A stretch of DNA of 64,000 nucleotides from Gambelia wislizenii (GCA_030847615.1 JAUMIR010000005.1:238676645-238740644), one strand, 5' to 3'. Positions 36,601 through 47,812 are shown, numbered from the stretch's first letter. A program made the numbers and translations. Notes: a model not told the origin generated them from the sequence alone.

Positions 36601-37008
36601 CAAGATGCTGAACTATTTTAAAGTTTTATTGATGCTGAACTTTTAAAGTTATGGAACTCCCTTCCCTGGGAGATCTGGTTGGCCCCCTCCCTGCTGTCTT
36701 TTACCAGCAGGTAAAGAACTTTTTAGTTAAAGGAAGCTTTTGGTTTTAGTGTGTTGCAACAGATGGAGCTTTTAATGGGGGAGGTAGTGTTTTATTTTCT
36801 TAAGCTTTACGTGTATTTTAATCTTGTTTTTAACACTGTTTTTAACTTGTGCTTTTAAAATAGAAATTTAGTTTAATTGTGTTTTAAATTTTGTATTAAG
36901 GGGTTTAAAATTGTATTGTGTTTTTAAAATGTTGTACATCGCCTTGGATCCTGTGCTGGGGAAAAGGCGGGATATAAACAAAATAAACAAAATAATAAAA
37001 TAAAATGG
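36601..37008 (+). mobile_element. L2-like LINE 3' end
   Basis: The plus strand reads a diverged LKLWNSLPWEIWLAPSLLSF near 36650, matching the minus-strand copy at 28500. It then has a T-rich UTR and the tail gccttggatcctgtgctggg...aaggcgggatataaac. It may extend further left. Confidence 0.8.
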
Positions 37009-37099
37009 AGTCTTGACTAAAACAGGCAGCACATCTGGCCTAGTGACATTAGAACCATCAGCTGCCACTGCGATTTTATCTCTGTTTTGGCTGTGGCTC

Positions 37100-37660
37100 T
37101 GATAATTCCTTGTGTGTGTGTTTATGCCTTCAAGTCACTTGTTTACTTATGGCAGCCGCATGAATTTCATAGGGTTTTCTTAGGCAAGGGATTTTCAGAG
37201 GTGGTTTTTCCAGTTCGCTCCTCTGAAATATAGCTCACAGCACCTCATATTAATTGTTGGGACTTTTTAAAACAGGAAAAAAAACCCGCTGAGGTCAGGA
37301 GGAGGATGGCTCTGTCTCACTTACAGTGCTCCATTTCAGATGACGCCATCCTCCTCCTGATCTTCCCTCGTGCTTCCTCCATGCTGCAGGCGTAAGAAAT
37401 GCACCATTTTTATTAGCGGAGAACCCCTGTCAATAAAAAGTGGCACATTTCTCTCTCCCCCGGCATGGAGGAAGCACGGGGGAAGGTTGGGAGGAGGACG
37501 CAGTCGTCTGAAACGGAGCACTGTAAGCAAGACAGCGCAGTCCTCCTCTTGACTTCAGCGGGTTCCCTTCACCCATTTGAAAAAGTCCTCTGTTTCCGAT
37601 CCAAGTATTAACTCTGCAAGATCAGAGAGGATCTGGTGCTCTTAGGGTATTTAGACCCTG
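37100..37660 (-). mobile_element. 5S-rRNA-headed SINE split by a palindromic MITE
   Basis: Left part 37100-37263: body wording tatgccttcaagtcac and atgaatttcatagggttttc. Right part 37579-37660: gatccaagtattaactctgc and gatcagagaggatctggtg, the complement of the 5' half of 5S rRNA, i.e. the SINE head. The two parts join in order once the insert at 37264 is removed. Related to 20985. Confidence 0.85.
37264..37578. mobile_element. ~315-bp foldback MITE
   Basis: Almost the entire element is one inverted repeat with arms of roughly 150 bp, e.g. cttacagtgctccatttcag left and the complement of ctgaaacggagcactgtaag right. Termini are ggactttttaaaac and (inverted) ggactttttcaaatg. A small loop lies near 37425. 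The superfamily is not identified and no clear target duplication is seen. Confidence 0.88.
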
Positions 37661-38490
37661 ATAATTCCTTACCTGTGATGAAATGGCATTGTGCTCTCCA
37701 ATGTGCTTAGTTCAATGGGTCCGGCAAAACTGCTGAATCACACAAACCTATGGTGTTGCCTGATCTTGGACCTCATTATTGTTTAATATGACCAGCAGCG
37801 ACTCTCCAAAGTCCTGGATAGAGAGGCCTCCCATCTCCCCTCCAAAATCTCCCTGCTAACTAAAAAGCTTTTGATGTCAGGGACTGAACCCAGAACTTAC
37901 CCATCGTCTTTGGCTTTTCCCTTTTAAAGCTCCATGTGTAAAGCTAAGTGGATATAATCTGGAGCAGTGCTTGGATTGAAGACCTTTGGATTGAATGTAG
38001 GGAAATATTGGAAATGATGGAGCCAAAGCACTTGCAAGGCAGACTGGGTATATAAAAAGGGGTGGGGAACCCCCCCCACTTTTTGAGAGTAGTTTATTCC
38101 CTGCTCATTCATTCCCTGAAACCTAACAAGAGATATAAAGCTCTCCAGAAGCCCTTATTTTTTATCAGACACTGAAGGAGAAGAACAGTTCCAGTTGAAT
38201 TAGTGAACATATTATTATGTGAGGTTTGGGTTTTTTTTGGGGGGGGGATGGGGAGGATGAGGGAAATATTGGTGCCTGTTCAACAACCTTTATTGCTGTC
38301 CTCCAAATGGGGAAAGCTACTTTCCATACATTCATTGGATGGAGGAAGCAGAAATGAGATCACGTGACAATGAAGCAGGCCACGGCTGTGAATCCATGGT
38401 GGCGTAGTGCAATATTTGCAGCTGAGTATATCTTCTCTGATTAAAAAAGCTGCATGTTTGTGCAGCATTTCTTGACTCGATAATCAAATA

Positions 38491-38722
38491 CAGTTGTCCC
38501 TCCTGTATCCACAGATTTGGTATCCATGGATTTAAATATTCATGGCTTGAAAATATTCTTAAAAAAATAGTAATCCAAAAAGCAAACCTTGATTTTGTCA
38601 TTTTATATAAGGGACACCATTTTGCTATGCCATTGCATATAATGGGACTTGAGTATTCACAGATTTTGGTATCCACGGGAGGTCCTGGAACCAAACCCCA
38701 GCAAATTATGAAGGGAGAACTG
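38491..38722. mobile_element. TA-flanked Tigger/MER2-like MITE, copy A
   Basis: Starts cagttgtccctcctgtatcc, ends gggagaactg, TA on both sides. The interior contains ttatataagggacaccattt. It is more than 90% identical by eye to 57812-58041. Confidence 0.93.
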
Positions 38723-38755
38723 TATCTCTAGTGCATACATTTCTAAAAAGTGAGG

Positions 38756-39075
38756 TATGTACCCCACAACTGTCCTGATTTGGCAGGTATAGTTGTGCTT
38801 AATCTTCTATCATCCCAGTTTTTCAGGTGCTTTTAAAATGTCCCAGTTTCTCTCTCCACCTGCCACTCCCCCACTTCTCAGCTTACTTCAGTTGGTGCAA
38901 ACTGAGTTCAAATGCAAAAGTAGTTTGCACCTAGTTAACTCAGTCCAAGGAGAAGAGGGAGTGGGATCTTGCCCTTCCCAGTTGGTTCAGGCAAAAGCAA
39001 ATTGCTGCAGCCTCTTCTAGCTTGTGTGTTCTTCTTAATTAATAGGTTTTGACATCTTGACCACACTTTTATGTT
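38756..39075 (-). repeat. Dispersed repeat family R3, copy 2
   Basis: Inverted relative to 61571-61935. Shared features are tcccagtttctctctccacc, gcaaaagtagtttgcacc, cttgcccttccc and gcagcctcttctag. Confidence 0.8.
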
Positions 39076-39875
39076 ATTTGATCACATCCGTCCCAGTTTC
39101 CATGAAACATTGAAGGGTACAGAGGTAGATTTGGGGGCTCCAGTATCTTTAGAACTTTGACCCTCAGTTCTAGAAACCTTAGAAACATGCTGTGGTTACC
39201 CAGTCCTGAAATGAGAAAGCCACTGTTCATGTGTTCAGAAGCTTTTCGCATATGTGAAGAATAAGCCCTGATGTGGAAAGCAAGTTCTAGGGTCGGGCCC
39301 TTGCAAACACTGAGCTCTGGGCTTGCCAGTTGGGTTAGTGACTATCCTTTAAAACAAAGAGAGCTTTTAAAAGTGGCAGTTTCACTCATACCCTTGTACT
39401 CCGCCTCCCCCCCCCCACTTTCTGTGTAATCATTCCACACTGATGGTCTTAAAAGGTTTCAGTGTTTGGTTGCTGTACAGTCCTTTCTTTGTTGGGAGCA
39501 AGCCAACAGCTTGTCTTTCATTATCTGTGGTGGTAGCCAGAGCTGAAAGAGGGGAAGGGGTGGGTGGGAGAGGTACCCCTGTCTCCGGACAACAGTTAGT
39601 TTCTTTATAGATGAATGCTGCTTCTCACCTGTGGGAGCTGAGCTGTGAGGCTAGCATTGCAGATGCTGTAAAAAGATTTTCTCTCTGCTTTGGCACATAC
39701 ATAATGTGAAGATGTTGGGAATGGCACACAGAGCAAAAACAGTATGTTTCAAAGAAAAAAAAGGCTGCAGCTGAGGACAAGATAAGTTATTTATTCCTTA
39801 GGTGACTAACAAAAGGAAGCAAAGTGGGATTTGTATTCTGGTTATCAACTTGTACCAGAGTTTGGAACATAATTC

Positions 39876-39903
39876 CTCTTCTTCTTCTTCTTTTTCTTCT
39901 TCG
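39876..39903. repeat. (TTC)n microsatellite
   Basis: About nine CTT/TTC units with one interruption. Confidence 0.9.
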
Positions 39904-40115
39904 TTCGATTCCAAAGGGCTCCAAGGTTCAATCAGCCTTCCATCCTTTCATAGGCTGGTAAAATGAGTACCTGGCTTGGGGGGCAATTCGCTAACACACA
40001 TTGGAAGCTACTTCTTGCAGTGTAGATGTGTAAATTGCTATTGCTTAAAACAATTTGTAAGCTGCTCTGATAGCCTTGTGGCTGAAGTATAAATAACTAA
40101 ATAACTGGTATAAAT
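39904..40115 (+). mobile_element. Squamate-type SINE body
   Basis: Contains the tRNA-SINE-like block 'ttccatcctttcataggctggtaaaatgagtac' in pieces, then the same 140-bp body as 1310-1482, and an AACTAAATAA tail. Confidence 0.7.
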
Positions 40116-40283
40116 AACTAATTTTTAAAAAATTATTATTATTATTTAAAGTGACACACTGTCCTTTCTGGCTAATGAGATTTATTACTGCTTCTTTTAC
40201 TAAGCACTGAAAAGATTTGGGGTTCAGACCCCTAAGACTTAAATTTGTATAAAATTTGCATATGCCAATGTATAACCTAGATT

Positions 40284-40321
40284 ATGTGTGTGTGTGTGTG
40301 TGTGTGTGCATGTGTGTGTGT
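40284..40321. repeat. (TG)n microsatellite
   Basis: TG run with a single CA interruption, directly before a 5S-SINE-type body fragment (40322-40374). Confidence 0.96.
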
Positions 40322-40374
40322 GCACCTTCAGGTTGCCTGCTGACTTATGGCAAACTCATACATTTCATTGGAGT

Positions 40375-40724
40375 CCTTTTACACTACACAGTTACAGCAT
40401 TGTGATTCTACTTTAATCGCTATGGCTGTGTCCTATGGTATGTTGGGGTTTGTAGTATAGGGAAAGCCATTAAAATACCCATCCAGAGAGTTCTAGTGCC
40501 TCACCAAACTACTAACCTCAGGATTCCATAGGATGCTGTCATGGCAGTTAAAGTGGAATCGGAGCACTATAGAATGCTGGGATTTGTAGTTTAGGGAGGA
40601 GTTTTTAGAGCTGTCTGCCAGAGAGCTCTAGTTCCTCAACAAACTAGAAACTCTAGGATTCCATGGATGGCTGCCATGGCAGTTAAAGTTGAATCATAGT
40701 GCTATAATTGTGTAGTGTGAAAGG
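40375..40724. mobile_element. ~350-bp MITE (hAT-like), long inverted ends
   Basis: Left cttttacactacacagttac... and right ...aattgtgtagtgtgaaagg are inverted forms for more than 40 bp. Inside, a segment with ggcagttaaagt and ggatttgtagtttaggg wording is repeated, so the interior looks like a partial tandem copy of the end. It splits a 5S-SINE-type fragment on its left. Confidence 0.8.
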
Positions 40725-40911
40725 TATTCTGGTCTAGGTAGACTGACAGTTTGACTTGGTATAAGGCAACCCCATATGTTCTTAATAAAGCATCATGCAC
40801 ATGGAACCAAGAATGGGGCCATTGTGATTTAACTTGTAGACAAGGCTGGTTAGGGGGAGGGATGTTAATAGTAAATGAGAAGAGTTTCCTAGTGTTCGCT
40901 GTCATGTGTTT

Positions 40912-41573
40912 AACATACCCGGTGTATAAGACGACATTTTCAGCCTGTAAAATCAGCTGAAAAGTCACGGGCCATCTTATACAAGTCCGAGATGGGGCTG
41001 TGCCAGCACCATCTCGGACTCAGAACGACGGAGGTGACTGGCTAGGGGGGAAGCTTGCTAGGCACCTTATCCCCCCCCCCCGCCCAGCGTGGCTGCATGG
41101 GGGGGTGAGCCTCACTGGGTGGGAGGGTCTTCTGAGTCATGGAGAAGATCTCCTCCTACCCAGCGAGGCTGCATGATTGGGGGAAGCCTTGCTGGGCGGT
41201 AGGGCTGAGCCTCTCCCCAGCCAGGCAGCCATCCCCCGTGATTCCCCAACTTGCGAGGAGGCTGGCCAGCCTCCTCGTGAGTTGGGGAATCCCGGGAGGT
41301 GGCTGAGCCTCTCCCCAGCGAGGCAGCCATCTCCTGCGATTCCTCAGCCAGTTTCAGGGAGGCTTCAGGAAGGGTGGCTGGCTGGAGGTGGGGAAGCTTT
41401 CCAGTCACCACCCACCCTCCCCGAAGTTGCGATGGGGAGCCCGACCATGGCTTTTGGGAGAGCGGGTGATCCAGGGTTGTCTTATATGGCGAGTATACCC
41501 TAAACTCTATATTTTGACTTAAAAATTGGGGGGTCGTCTCATACACCCAGTCGTCTTATATGCCGGAATATAC
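40912..41573. mobile_element. ~660-bp GC-rich MITE
   Basis: Left acccggtgtataagacgac and right gtcgtcttatatgccgg are inverted ends, a terminus type frequent in reptile genomes. The GC-rich interior has two copies of a ctgagcctctccccagc block and a strong hairpin at 41240-41291. The overlapping open frames here are by-products of its composition. Confidence 0.82.
41240..41291. repeat. 52-bp hairpin inside the MITE
   Basis: gattccccaacttgcgagga paired with its complement across a ctggccag centre. Two mismatches in 26 pairs. Confidence 0.9.
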
Positions 41574-42465
41574 GTACAGAAAAGTTGGCTCTTCTGAGAA
41601 ATTTGTCTACTTATATATATTTTTAAAGGGTCAAGTATCTCTTGAACATACTGGCTATATTAAAAGAAATTATAGTTATCATTTGTTATGCTGTTATTCT
41701 TCTTGGCAGAGCTTGGATTACTGTTTTGAAGTGTTTGGTTACAGGATGTGTACATATTTATTTTTACTCATAATCTTTTTGGCGTGGCCCATCGTTATTC
41801 AAATTACATCTTCCCTTGCCAGCAGGGAAGGTTAAGATTACACCACAAAGTAATTACTAGCATCAGATATACACACAAGTCCCCTTCCCTGTTGCTCAAT
41901 TGAAGGCTGCCGGCACAGGAGGCTGTGGGGGGGGGGCAGGAGGAAGCACAGCAATTATTTTGCTCTTGATTTTAGTTTTCGGTACTGCCTCTGTAGCTAA
42001 AGCTTTGTGTAATTGCATTCTGATGCAATAAATGTCTCCTGGAAGTGGGTGAGGGTATTCATCAATTTCTGTGTGTTGTGTTTCTGGTGAAGGGAAGTTG
42101 TTGGCTGAAAAGGTGACAAACAAACTGCCCTGATACAGCTTTTTGGTGATATATTTTGGCAGAAGTCTTGGACAAGAGGGCTTTTAGTGGCTGTTGGCTT
42201 TTGAACAGTACAAATGAGCTTCCACCTTCAGGGACAATTTATCTCCAGCTAATATGCTTGGGTCTATAGTGGTGAAGGGGACTGTAGCATTCACTTCCTG
42301 CTTTTGACAATCCTGAAAGAAAAAGGATATTGTACAGTTGGAGAAGATGCAGAAAAAAGGACAAGGGAAAATAATCAGGGAAGTGGAGTAGCTTCCTTAT
42401 GGGGAAAATTTACACAGATTTGAGCTGGTTAGCTATCTGTTGTTATCTATTGTAGAGAGCACTGT

Positions 42466-42575
42466 TGTTGTGATGTTTCATCAAGTAGTTTATGACTTAT
42501 GGCAACTCCAAGGTGAACCTATCCCAGGGTTTTCTTGGCAAGATTTCTTCAGAGGGGGTTTGCCATTACAGTTTA
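42466..42575 (-). mobile_element. tRNA-headed SINE, 3' half only
   Basis: gacttatggcaactccaagg then gttttcttggcaagatttc are the complement of the tail and middle of the SINE family seen at 63570. Confidence 0.75.
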
Positions 42576-42699
42576 GGGGGGAAAAAAGGGGGGGGAGACA
42601 TGATAGGGGTGTAGACAGTTATGCATACTGTGAATAAAATGGACGTATGGATAGATGTTTTTCTTCCTCTCTCATAAGAACAGATCTTGGGGTTAATAA

Positions 42700-42825
42700 A
42701 CTGAAACTGAAAGGTGAAAGACTCAGGACAGAGAGAAGGAAGGATCTCTTCACACAACATAGTTAAACTGTGGAATTCACTGCCACAAAATGTAGTGGCA
42801 GCTGTCAAATGGGATTTCACAGTAT
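42700..42825 (+). mobile_element. CR1/L3-type LINE, ORF end fragment
   Basis: Encodes a diverged 'tVKLWNSLPqNVVaAVKWDF' segment, the typical end of a CR1-clade ORF2. Truncated by the CR1 copy on its right. Confidence 0.65.
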
Positions 42826-43080
42826 CATAAAGTTGGAAGAGACCTCAAGGGCCATCCAGTCCAACTCCCTGGCATGCAGGAATACACAATCAAATCATAC
42901 CTGACAGATAGCCATCCAGACTCTGCTTAAAAACCTCCAAAGAAGCAGGCTCCACCATACTCGGAGGCAGTGTATTCCACTTCCGAACAGCTCTTACTGT
43001 CAGGAAGTTCTTCCTAATGTTTAAGTGGAATCTCTTTTACTGTAGTTTGAACCCATTGCTCCATGTCCTAGTCTCTAGAT
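42818..43080 (-). mobile_element. CR1 LINE 3' end
   Basis: agtatcataaagttggaaga then gccatccagaccctgctt-type wording and ttcttcctaatgtttaagtgg. It is the complement of the CR1 segment at 12720-12905. Confidence 0.92.
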
Positions 43081-43529
43081 GTAATGCTAGACTTCCATTA
43101 CTGAAAATGAAAGAAAAAGTTTCTCACTTCCCCATGACCACTCCAGAAAAGAATGGGGGAGCATGAGACCAAGGATAGCCAGGTTCATTCACAAACACTA
43201 ATTCATGGGAGAGGGGGTTGAGCACATCTCCCAGACTGAATGAAGCCCCTCATGGGCCCTGGCCTCCAAATGGTAAATTGTACCCCCCAGAAGATTCTGT
43301 GACGTCAAATTTTGCCCCCCAAATATAATCCCTCTAGGCTTTTTAGGTTAAAACAAGAGACCAGGAGTGAAATTACATTTAAAGAGCAAACATCACACAC
43401 CTGGAGGCCTGGGCGGGGGGGAGGACTGCCATTTTGGGGACATTTTCACCCAGAGCTCGAGGAGTCTGTGTCCACAAAGATTCAGGAAAAGGTAAAAATG
43501 GCTCCTGGAACCTCAGATGTTGCCCCATT

Positions 43530-43765
43530 CCTGACACTGTTTCAAAGGGGTTTGGATGAATTCATGGGGAACTGGACCATTGATGGTCAGGATGGATATG
43601 CAAGTCACTTCCAGTAATGGAGACGATATGCTGGGGAATGTGAGATGAAGCATGCAATTGTATTCCTGTTTGGCTAGTGGGCTTCCCATACATAACTAGG
43701 TGGCCACTGTGTGAACAGAATTCTGGACTAGACTGGCCTTCAGTCTGGTTTAGCTGGGCTTTCCT
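43530..43765 (+). mobile_element. CR1/L3-type LINE 3' fragment
   Basis: ttcatggggaactggaccat, taggtggccactgtgtgaac and ctggactagactggcctt follow the order of a common reptile LINE 3' UTR. The inverted fragments at 29350 and 60650 are related. Confidence 0.65.
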
Positions 43766-44568
43766 TATATTCTGCTAGGGTACTATTGGGAAAAAAGACC
43801 CTGTTGGAAATAGCCTTCCCCCATTTGGCACCTTTTCTATGTGTTGGACTACAACTTCCACCATCTTTTACCATTAGCCGTGCTGGCAGCACCTAATGGA
43901 TGTTTTTGTCCAAAACACCCAGAGGACACCCAATTGGAGGAGGCTATAGTACACTGATTTTTATGTAGTTTCTGTAAAAAAATAGTTTATTAGTCAGCCA
44001 ATAACCAACAATAATGTAGAAAGGTGGGAGATCTTAGGAGCTGTGATACTATTCATTTGCTGATGAATGAACTGAGTTAAAGAACCAGCCTGATTTTCAG
44101 AGAGCAAAACTGTCTTACTTTTTAAGTAATTTTCATTCAAATATTGGGAATAATGTGAAGGCACAGAGGCAGGAATAGAAATTAAGAAGTAAGCTATTCA
44201 TTCTGTTACTCTTGTATGGGCCCCCGGCTGCTTTGTCTAATGCCTTGTTTAGTCTTGTTTGCAGCTTTTGCTAGCAGCTTTCAGTAATTACCTTGTTTTC
44301 TGTCCTCAGTCAATCCACCTTCACCCCAGGGCTATGTTTAGGCTACAGTTTAAAGCCCCAGGTTTCTTTGAGAAGTAATAGCCTGGGAGGGGAGATAGAA
44401 AGCTTTACTTAATGAGTTAAATGGTATCTCCCCAGGTCTCTTGTCCTTGGCTATGATTGCTTTTGTTAGTCTTCTCTCTGTACCTCCCCACCCCCCTTTC
44501 TGTGAAAGTCTGTCTGTTTTGGCTGCTGATTCCTCATACATGTGTTTGTGTGTTTGCTCACCTTCTAG

Positions 44569-44741
44569 CTGACCTGGAAAATGAAGACTGGTGCTTGGGC
44601 TCAGAACTTACTTCAGCCACTGTAAAGACAGAACCATCTGTGGGAGAAGCACCGGGTCTCACTCCCTCAGTCAGCCTCACTGCCACCCCCACTCCAACAA
44701 CTCTGGAAGGAGAAGAGACCCAAATACAGGATAATGGCATG
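44569..44741 (+). CDS. CREB3L2: CREB3L2 coding exon (probable exon 3), activation region
   Basis: Acceptor ccttctag, 173 bp, phase 1 in and phase 0 out. The joined frame begins ADLENEDWCLGSELTSATVK, followed by a Pro/Thr-rich stretch and QIQDNGM. It aligns with the mammalian region running from EKWYL through IKTEP. The tetrapeptide VKTE fits the psi-K-x-E sumoylation consensus and corresponds to IKTE in mammals. This part diverges most from mammalian CREB3L2, as expected for a disordered activation region. Odd: the donor atg|gtactg is a poor match to the consensus. The frame stays open 37 further codons into the intron, to a stop at 44853-44855, so retention of the intron would give a truncated protein without a bZIP. 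The donor position is inferred from frame continuity with the next exon. Confidence 0.92.
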
Positions 44742-44924
44742 GTACTGTGTGTATTTTGGAAGTCCATCATTGAATTGGGCAAGTTGGTGATGTCATTAAA
44801 TAATGATGAACCTAAGGAAGTACTTCCTCCTAGGACAGAGGGCTTCTCCATCTAGACCAGGGATTGTTTACTCTGGCAGTGACTGCCCACTGTTTCAAAC
44901 AGATATCTTTCCAGTCAGCTGGTT

Positions 44925-45140
44925 GTTGTTGTTTGCTCTCAAGTTGTTTTCAACTTACAATGACTCTAAGGCAAACTTATCATGGCAAGATTTGTTCAGA
45001 GCAAGTTTGATATTGCCTTCCTCTTAGGCTGAGAGAATGTGACTTGCCCAAAGTTATCCAGTGGCTTTCCATAGTGGAGTGGGGATTCGGATGCTGGTAT
45101 TCTGGAGCGCTCAGACCACTAGACTACCATGCTGACTCCT
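44925..45140 (-). mobile_element. tRNA-headed SINE (Sauria type), near full length
   Basis: Starts with the complement of the tail (caacttacaatgactctaag) and ends with the complement of the tRNA head (cagaccactagactaccatg). Inserted 184 bp after the exon at 44569-44741, antisense to the gene. Confidence 0.85.
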
Positions 45141-45164
45141 AGCCACCTGTCACTTTACCCTTTT

Positions 45165-45232
45165 AATTGGAGATGCCAGGGATTGGACCTTGGAATTTTT
45201 TGCATGGAAAACATGTGCTATCACCAAGCAAG
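45165..45232 (-). mobile_element. Second-type tRNA SINE relic
   Basis: gggattggaccttggaattt and tgcatggaaaacatgtgct are the complement of the head of the family seen in the + direction at 54500. Confidence 0.55.
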
Positions 45233-45897
45233 AGTCCTTCACCTTGATAAGATTCCAGAACCATCTCAGTCTGTATACATGCCACCAGCATCAGTTGGTG
45301 GCTTCCACATCAGTAGAATGGTGAATCTAGTCTAAAATTTGAAGGAATTGTCCAGTGTGCTGAACCCATGTGAGGAATAGGGTTCAACACACTGGATAGC
45401 TCTACCAAAGTTTAGATAAAAACCAAGAGCAGATTCATTGCTTCGTGGATGTAGAAGCTACCAGCTTCCATTGACCTGAACAATTTCATTTTCATGTTTT
45501 TGGAAGTGTCAGGGTTAGGCTGTTTTGCACTTCAAGCATTGTCTCTGACCATTGATACAAGGTATGGGGTCATGTGAGAGGAAGCAATGGCCAATCTCAG
45601 ATCCCTGGCATGTCTGTCTTTAATGAAACCTTAATAAAATGAAAATTAACATTTCTTCCCACTCGATCAGGGAAGAGAACTCCCAACCTACAGGCCTAAT
45701 CTGACGTTCAGAGGGTCTGATGCTATTTCTCAAAGTCCCAGTCCTTAGGAAGATTTCCTTTTTCATTGCTAACCTTCATAGTTGGGATGGCATGGCAAGC
45801 ACCATGTGGGACAGTCCCATTGTTATCTATGAAAACACCTGGGACTGCTTCCCCCATCTCATGATTTCTATATATGTCAGGAGACAGGAAATGTGTG

Positions 45898-45982
45898 GTC
45901 TTCCAGATGTTGGACTGCAACTTACTTCATCACATAACTATACTGGATAGGGCTGATGGGAGTTGTAGTCCAACAACACAGA
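45898..45982. repeat. Short palindromic repeat
   Basis: ccagatgttggactgcaact ... gggagttgtagtccaacaac: two inverted arms around a short centre, a common MITE-derived repeat of reptiles. Confidence 0.75.
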
Positions 45983-46342
45983 TAGGCCACAAGTTGCCCA
46001 CCTCTGTACTGCTGCAGATGTTTCCATTATGGTCATCAAGTTTATTTGTTTTAACAAAGTGAAAAGGTAGAAATCAAGCAGATTATTTCCTAATAGCTAG
46101 TAGTGTTTTTAAAGACTGAATTTTAAAACATTATACCAAATGTAAATGAACTCTTTTCTCCCTGCACATTCACAGCACATCAATTAATACAACCATAGAA
46201 AGATAAAATTGATATGGGTCTAATTCTTACTCAAATCTTGTATCATCATATTGATTGATAGAACTTGCTACTAATATAAAGTTCATAATCAGAGAAAAAC
46301 GCAAAATATACAAATTAATTGTTGCTTGTCACACTGCAAGTA

Positions 46343-46929
46343 CAGCCATCCCTTCACATTCGTGGGAGTTAGGGGCAGACAACCCCAGTGAATGTGAAAA
46401 AAAAACGCAAATAAGAAATGAGCCTGCGGGCGAGCGGCTTTCCACCCTAGTCCCTTCCCAAGGCAGTGGGGTGGAGCACGAGTGTGCCAGCTGCTTCCCA
46501 CCCCCCCTTCCCAGGGCAGCAACGGGCTTTGTGAGAAGCCCCTTGCTGCCTTGGTAAGGGAGTGGGTTGAAGCGGGAGGGCGTCAGCTGCTTCCCACCCC
46601 CACTTCCCAGGGCAGCGACGGGCTTTGTGAGAAGCCCCTCGCTGCCTTGAGAAGGGAGTGGGGTGAAACAGGAGGGCGCCAGCTGCTTCCCACCCTCCCT
46701 TCCCAAGGTAGTGATGGGCTTCGTGAGAAGCCCCTCGCTGCCTTGGGAAGGGAGTGGGGTGGAGCGTGAGCGCACCAGCGGCTTCCCATCCCACCTTCCC
46801 AGGGCAGCGACAGGCTAAGCCCTTTGCTGCCTTGGGAAGGTACGGGGTGTTGAGTGGGGGGGGGCAGGCGGCTTTCCGCGAATAATCGAAACTGCGAATG
46901 CAAAAGTCGCGAATGTGGAGGGGCAACTG
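46343..46929. mobile_element. TA-type MITE expanded by a 96-bp minisatellite
   Basis: Left end cagccatcccttcacattcg (TA before it); right end is its inverted form gcgaatgtggaggggcaactg (CA after it). The interior is mostly a GC-rich tandem array. Without the array the element would be about the size of its relatives. Confidence 0.88.
46489..46860. repeat. 96-bp minisatellite, about 4 units
   Basis: Units start at 46489, 46585, 46681 and 46777 with agctgcttcccacc (agcggcttcccatc in the last), each exactly 96 bp apart. A partial unit precedes at about 46440-46488. Because 96 is a multiple of three, frames stay open on both strands through the array, which accounts for five overlapping long open frames. 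Confidence 0.95.
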
Positions 46930-47601
46930 CACAGCCATTCTGCTCTGTATTTATCTGAAATGATAATGTTTACATTTTCATCATTGACATATTGAATAAA
47001 AGCATACCAGCTTGAATAAAAGGCAAATGGTTTGGCTTTTCCTTTACCTAGCAAAATAATGTGAGACAGATGTTTTAATACCATTTAGATAGTGAATAAT
47101 CTTGATTATTTTTCCACCCCTGAGCTATTACTAGACAGACTGATGAAATATAAAACATTGCAAAATCTTTATATAAAATAGTGTGTGTGGTTAATCCCCT
47201 TGAAAGAAGCACAATAGACACAACTTGGGATCTTTCACTGTCAACTTCTCCAGTAGTGGAAAACTTGAATTACCAGTTCCCAAAAAGAGATGATATCTGA
47301 GTATTTCTACCACTTACACCAGTTGATGCCTGAGACAAAAAACTTTCCAACATAGATCTGGTCCTAAAGTGGGGTATACTATTTAAATAATAATATCAAT
47401 GAGTTTCCCCTAATGAATTGAAAAAGACTGAGAAGGCTCTGGGGACAAAATTTTGGCCCAAGTATTATCTGATACCTGAAAGTCAGGTAGCTCATATTGA
47501 GTCTTTTATGTTAGTTGTTTTGATGCTTTCCACTTTTGGCACTTAAGTTGGAAGAGAATAAGAGAACACGGGTCCAAATAGAAGCCCTGAATGGACAAAA
47601 A

Positions 47602-47812
47602 GAGCCAATGTGGTGCAGTGATTTGAGTATTGGATTAGGACTCTAGGAGACAAGCGTTCAAATCCACTCTTAGCCATGGAAACCCACTGAGTAATCTTGG
47701 GCAAGCCATACTCTTTCAGTTTAAGAAGAAAGGCAATGTCAAACCTCTTCTGAATAAATCTTACCAAGAAAAGCAGTAATTAGAGTCAACCTGAAAGTAA
47801 ATAACAACAAAA
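47602..47812 (+). mobile_element. tRNA-headed SINE with ACAACAA tail
   Basis: gccaatgtggtgcagtgatt head, B box gcgttcaaatcc, middle cccactgagtaatcttgggc, tail gagtcaacctgaaag then aacaacaa. Confidence 0.88.

Larger units (their letters stand above)
23901..44568 (+). other. CREB3L2: CREB3L2 intron between probable exons 2 and 3
   Basis: A 20.7-kb intron rich in LINE and MITE relics, itemised separately. Nothing recognisable was seen in 24428-26510 (except CA/GT runs), 26706-27540, 30586-31986 (apart from a palindromic-repeat relic near 31374-31440 and a possible Penelope-like tail near 30680-30760), 32850-33794, 35486-36600, 37661-38490, 39076-39870, 41574-42465, 43081-43529 and 43766-44568. 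Confidence 0.85.

Noticed and set aside
41112..41546. 144-codon minus-strand frame and 108-codon plus-strand frame
   Set aside because: Fall wholly inside a GC-rich MITE with inverted ends; the sequence is low in complexity and pairs with itself.
46329..46938. Several long overlapping frames on both strands
   Set aside because: Produced by the 96-bp tandem array, a multiple of three, inside a MITE; no codon bias or known domain.
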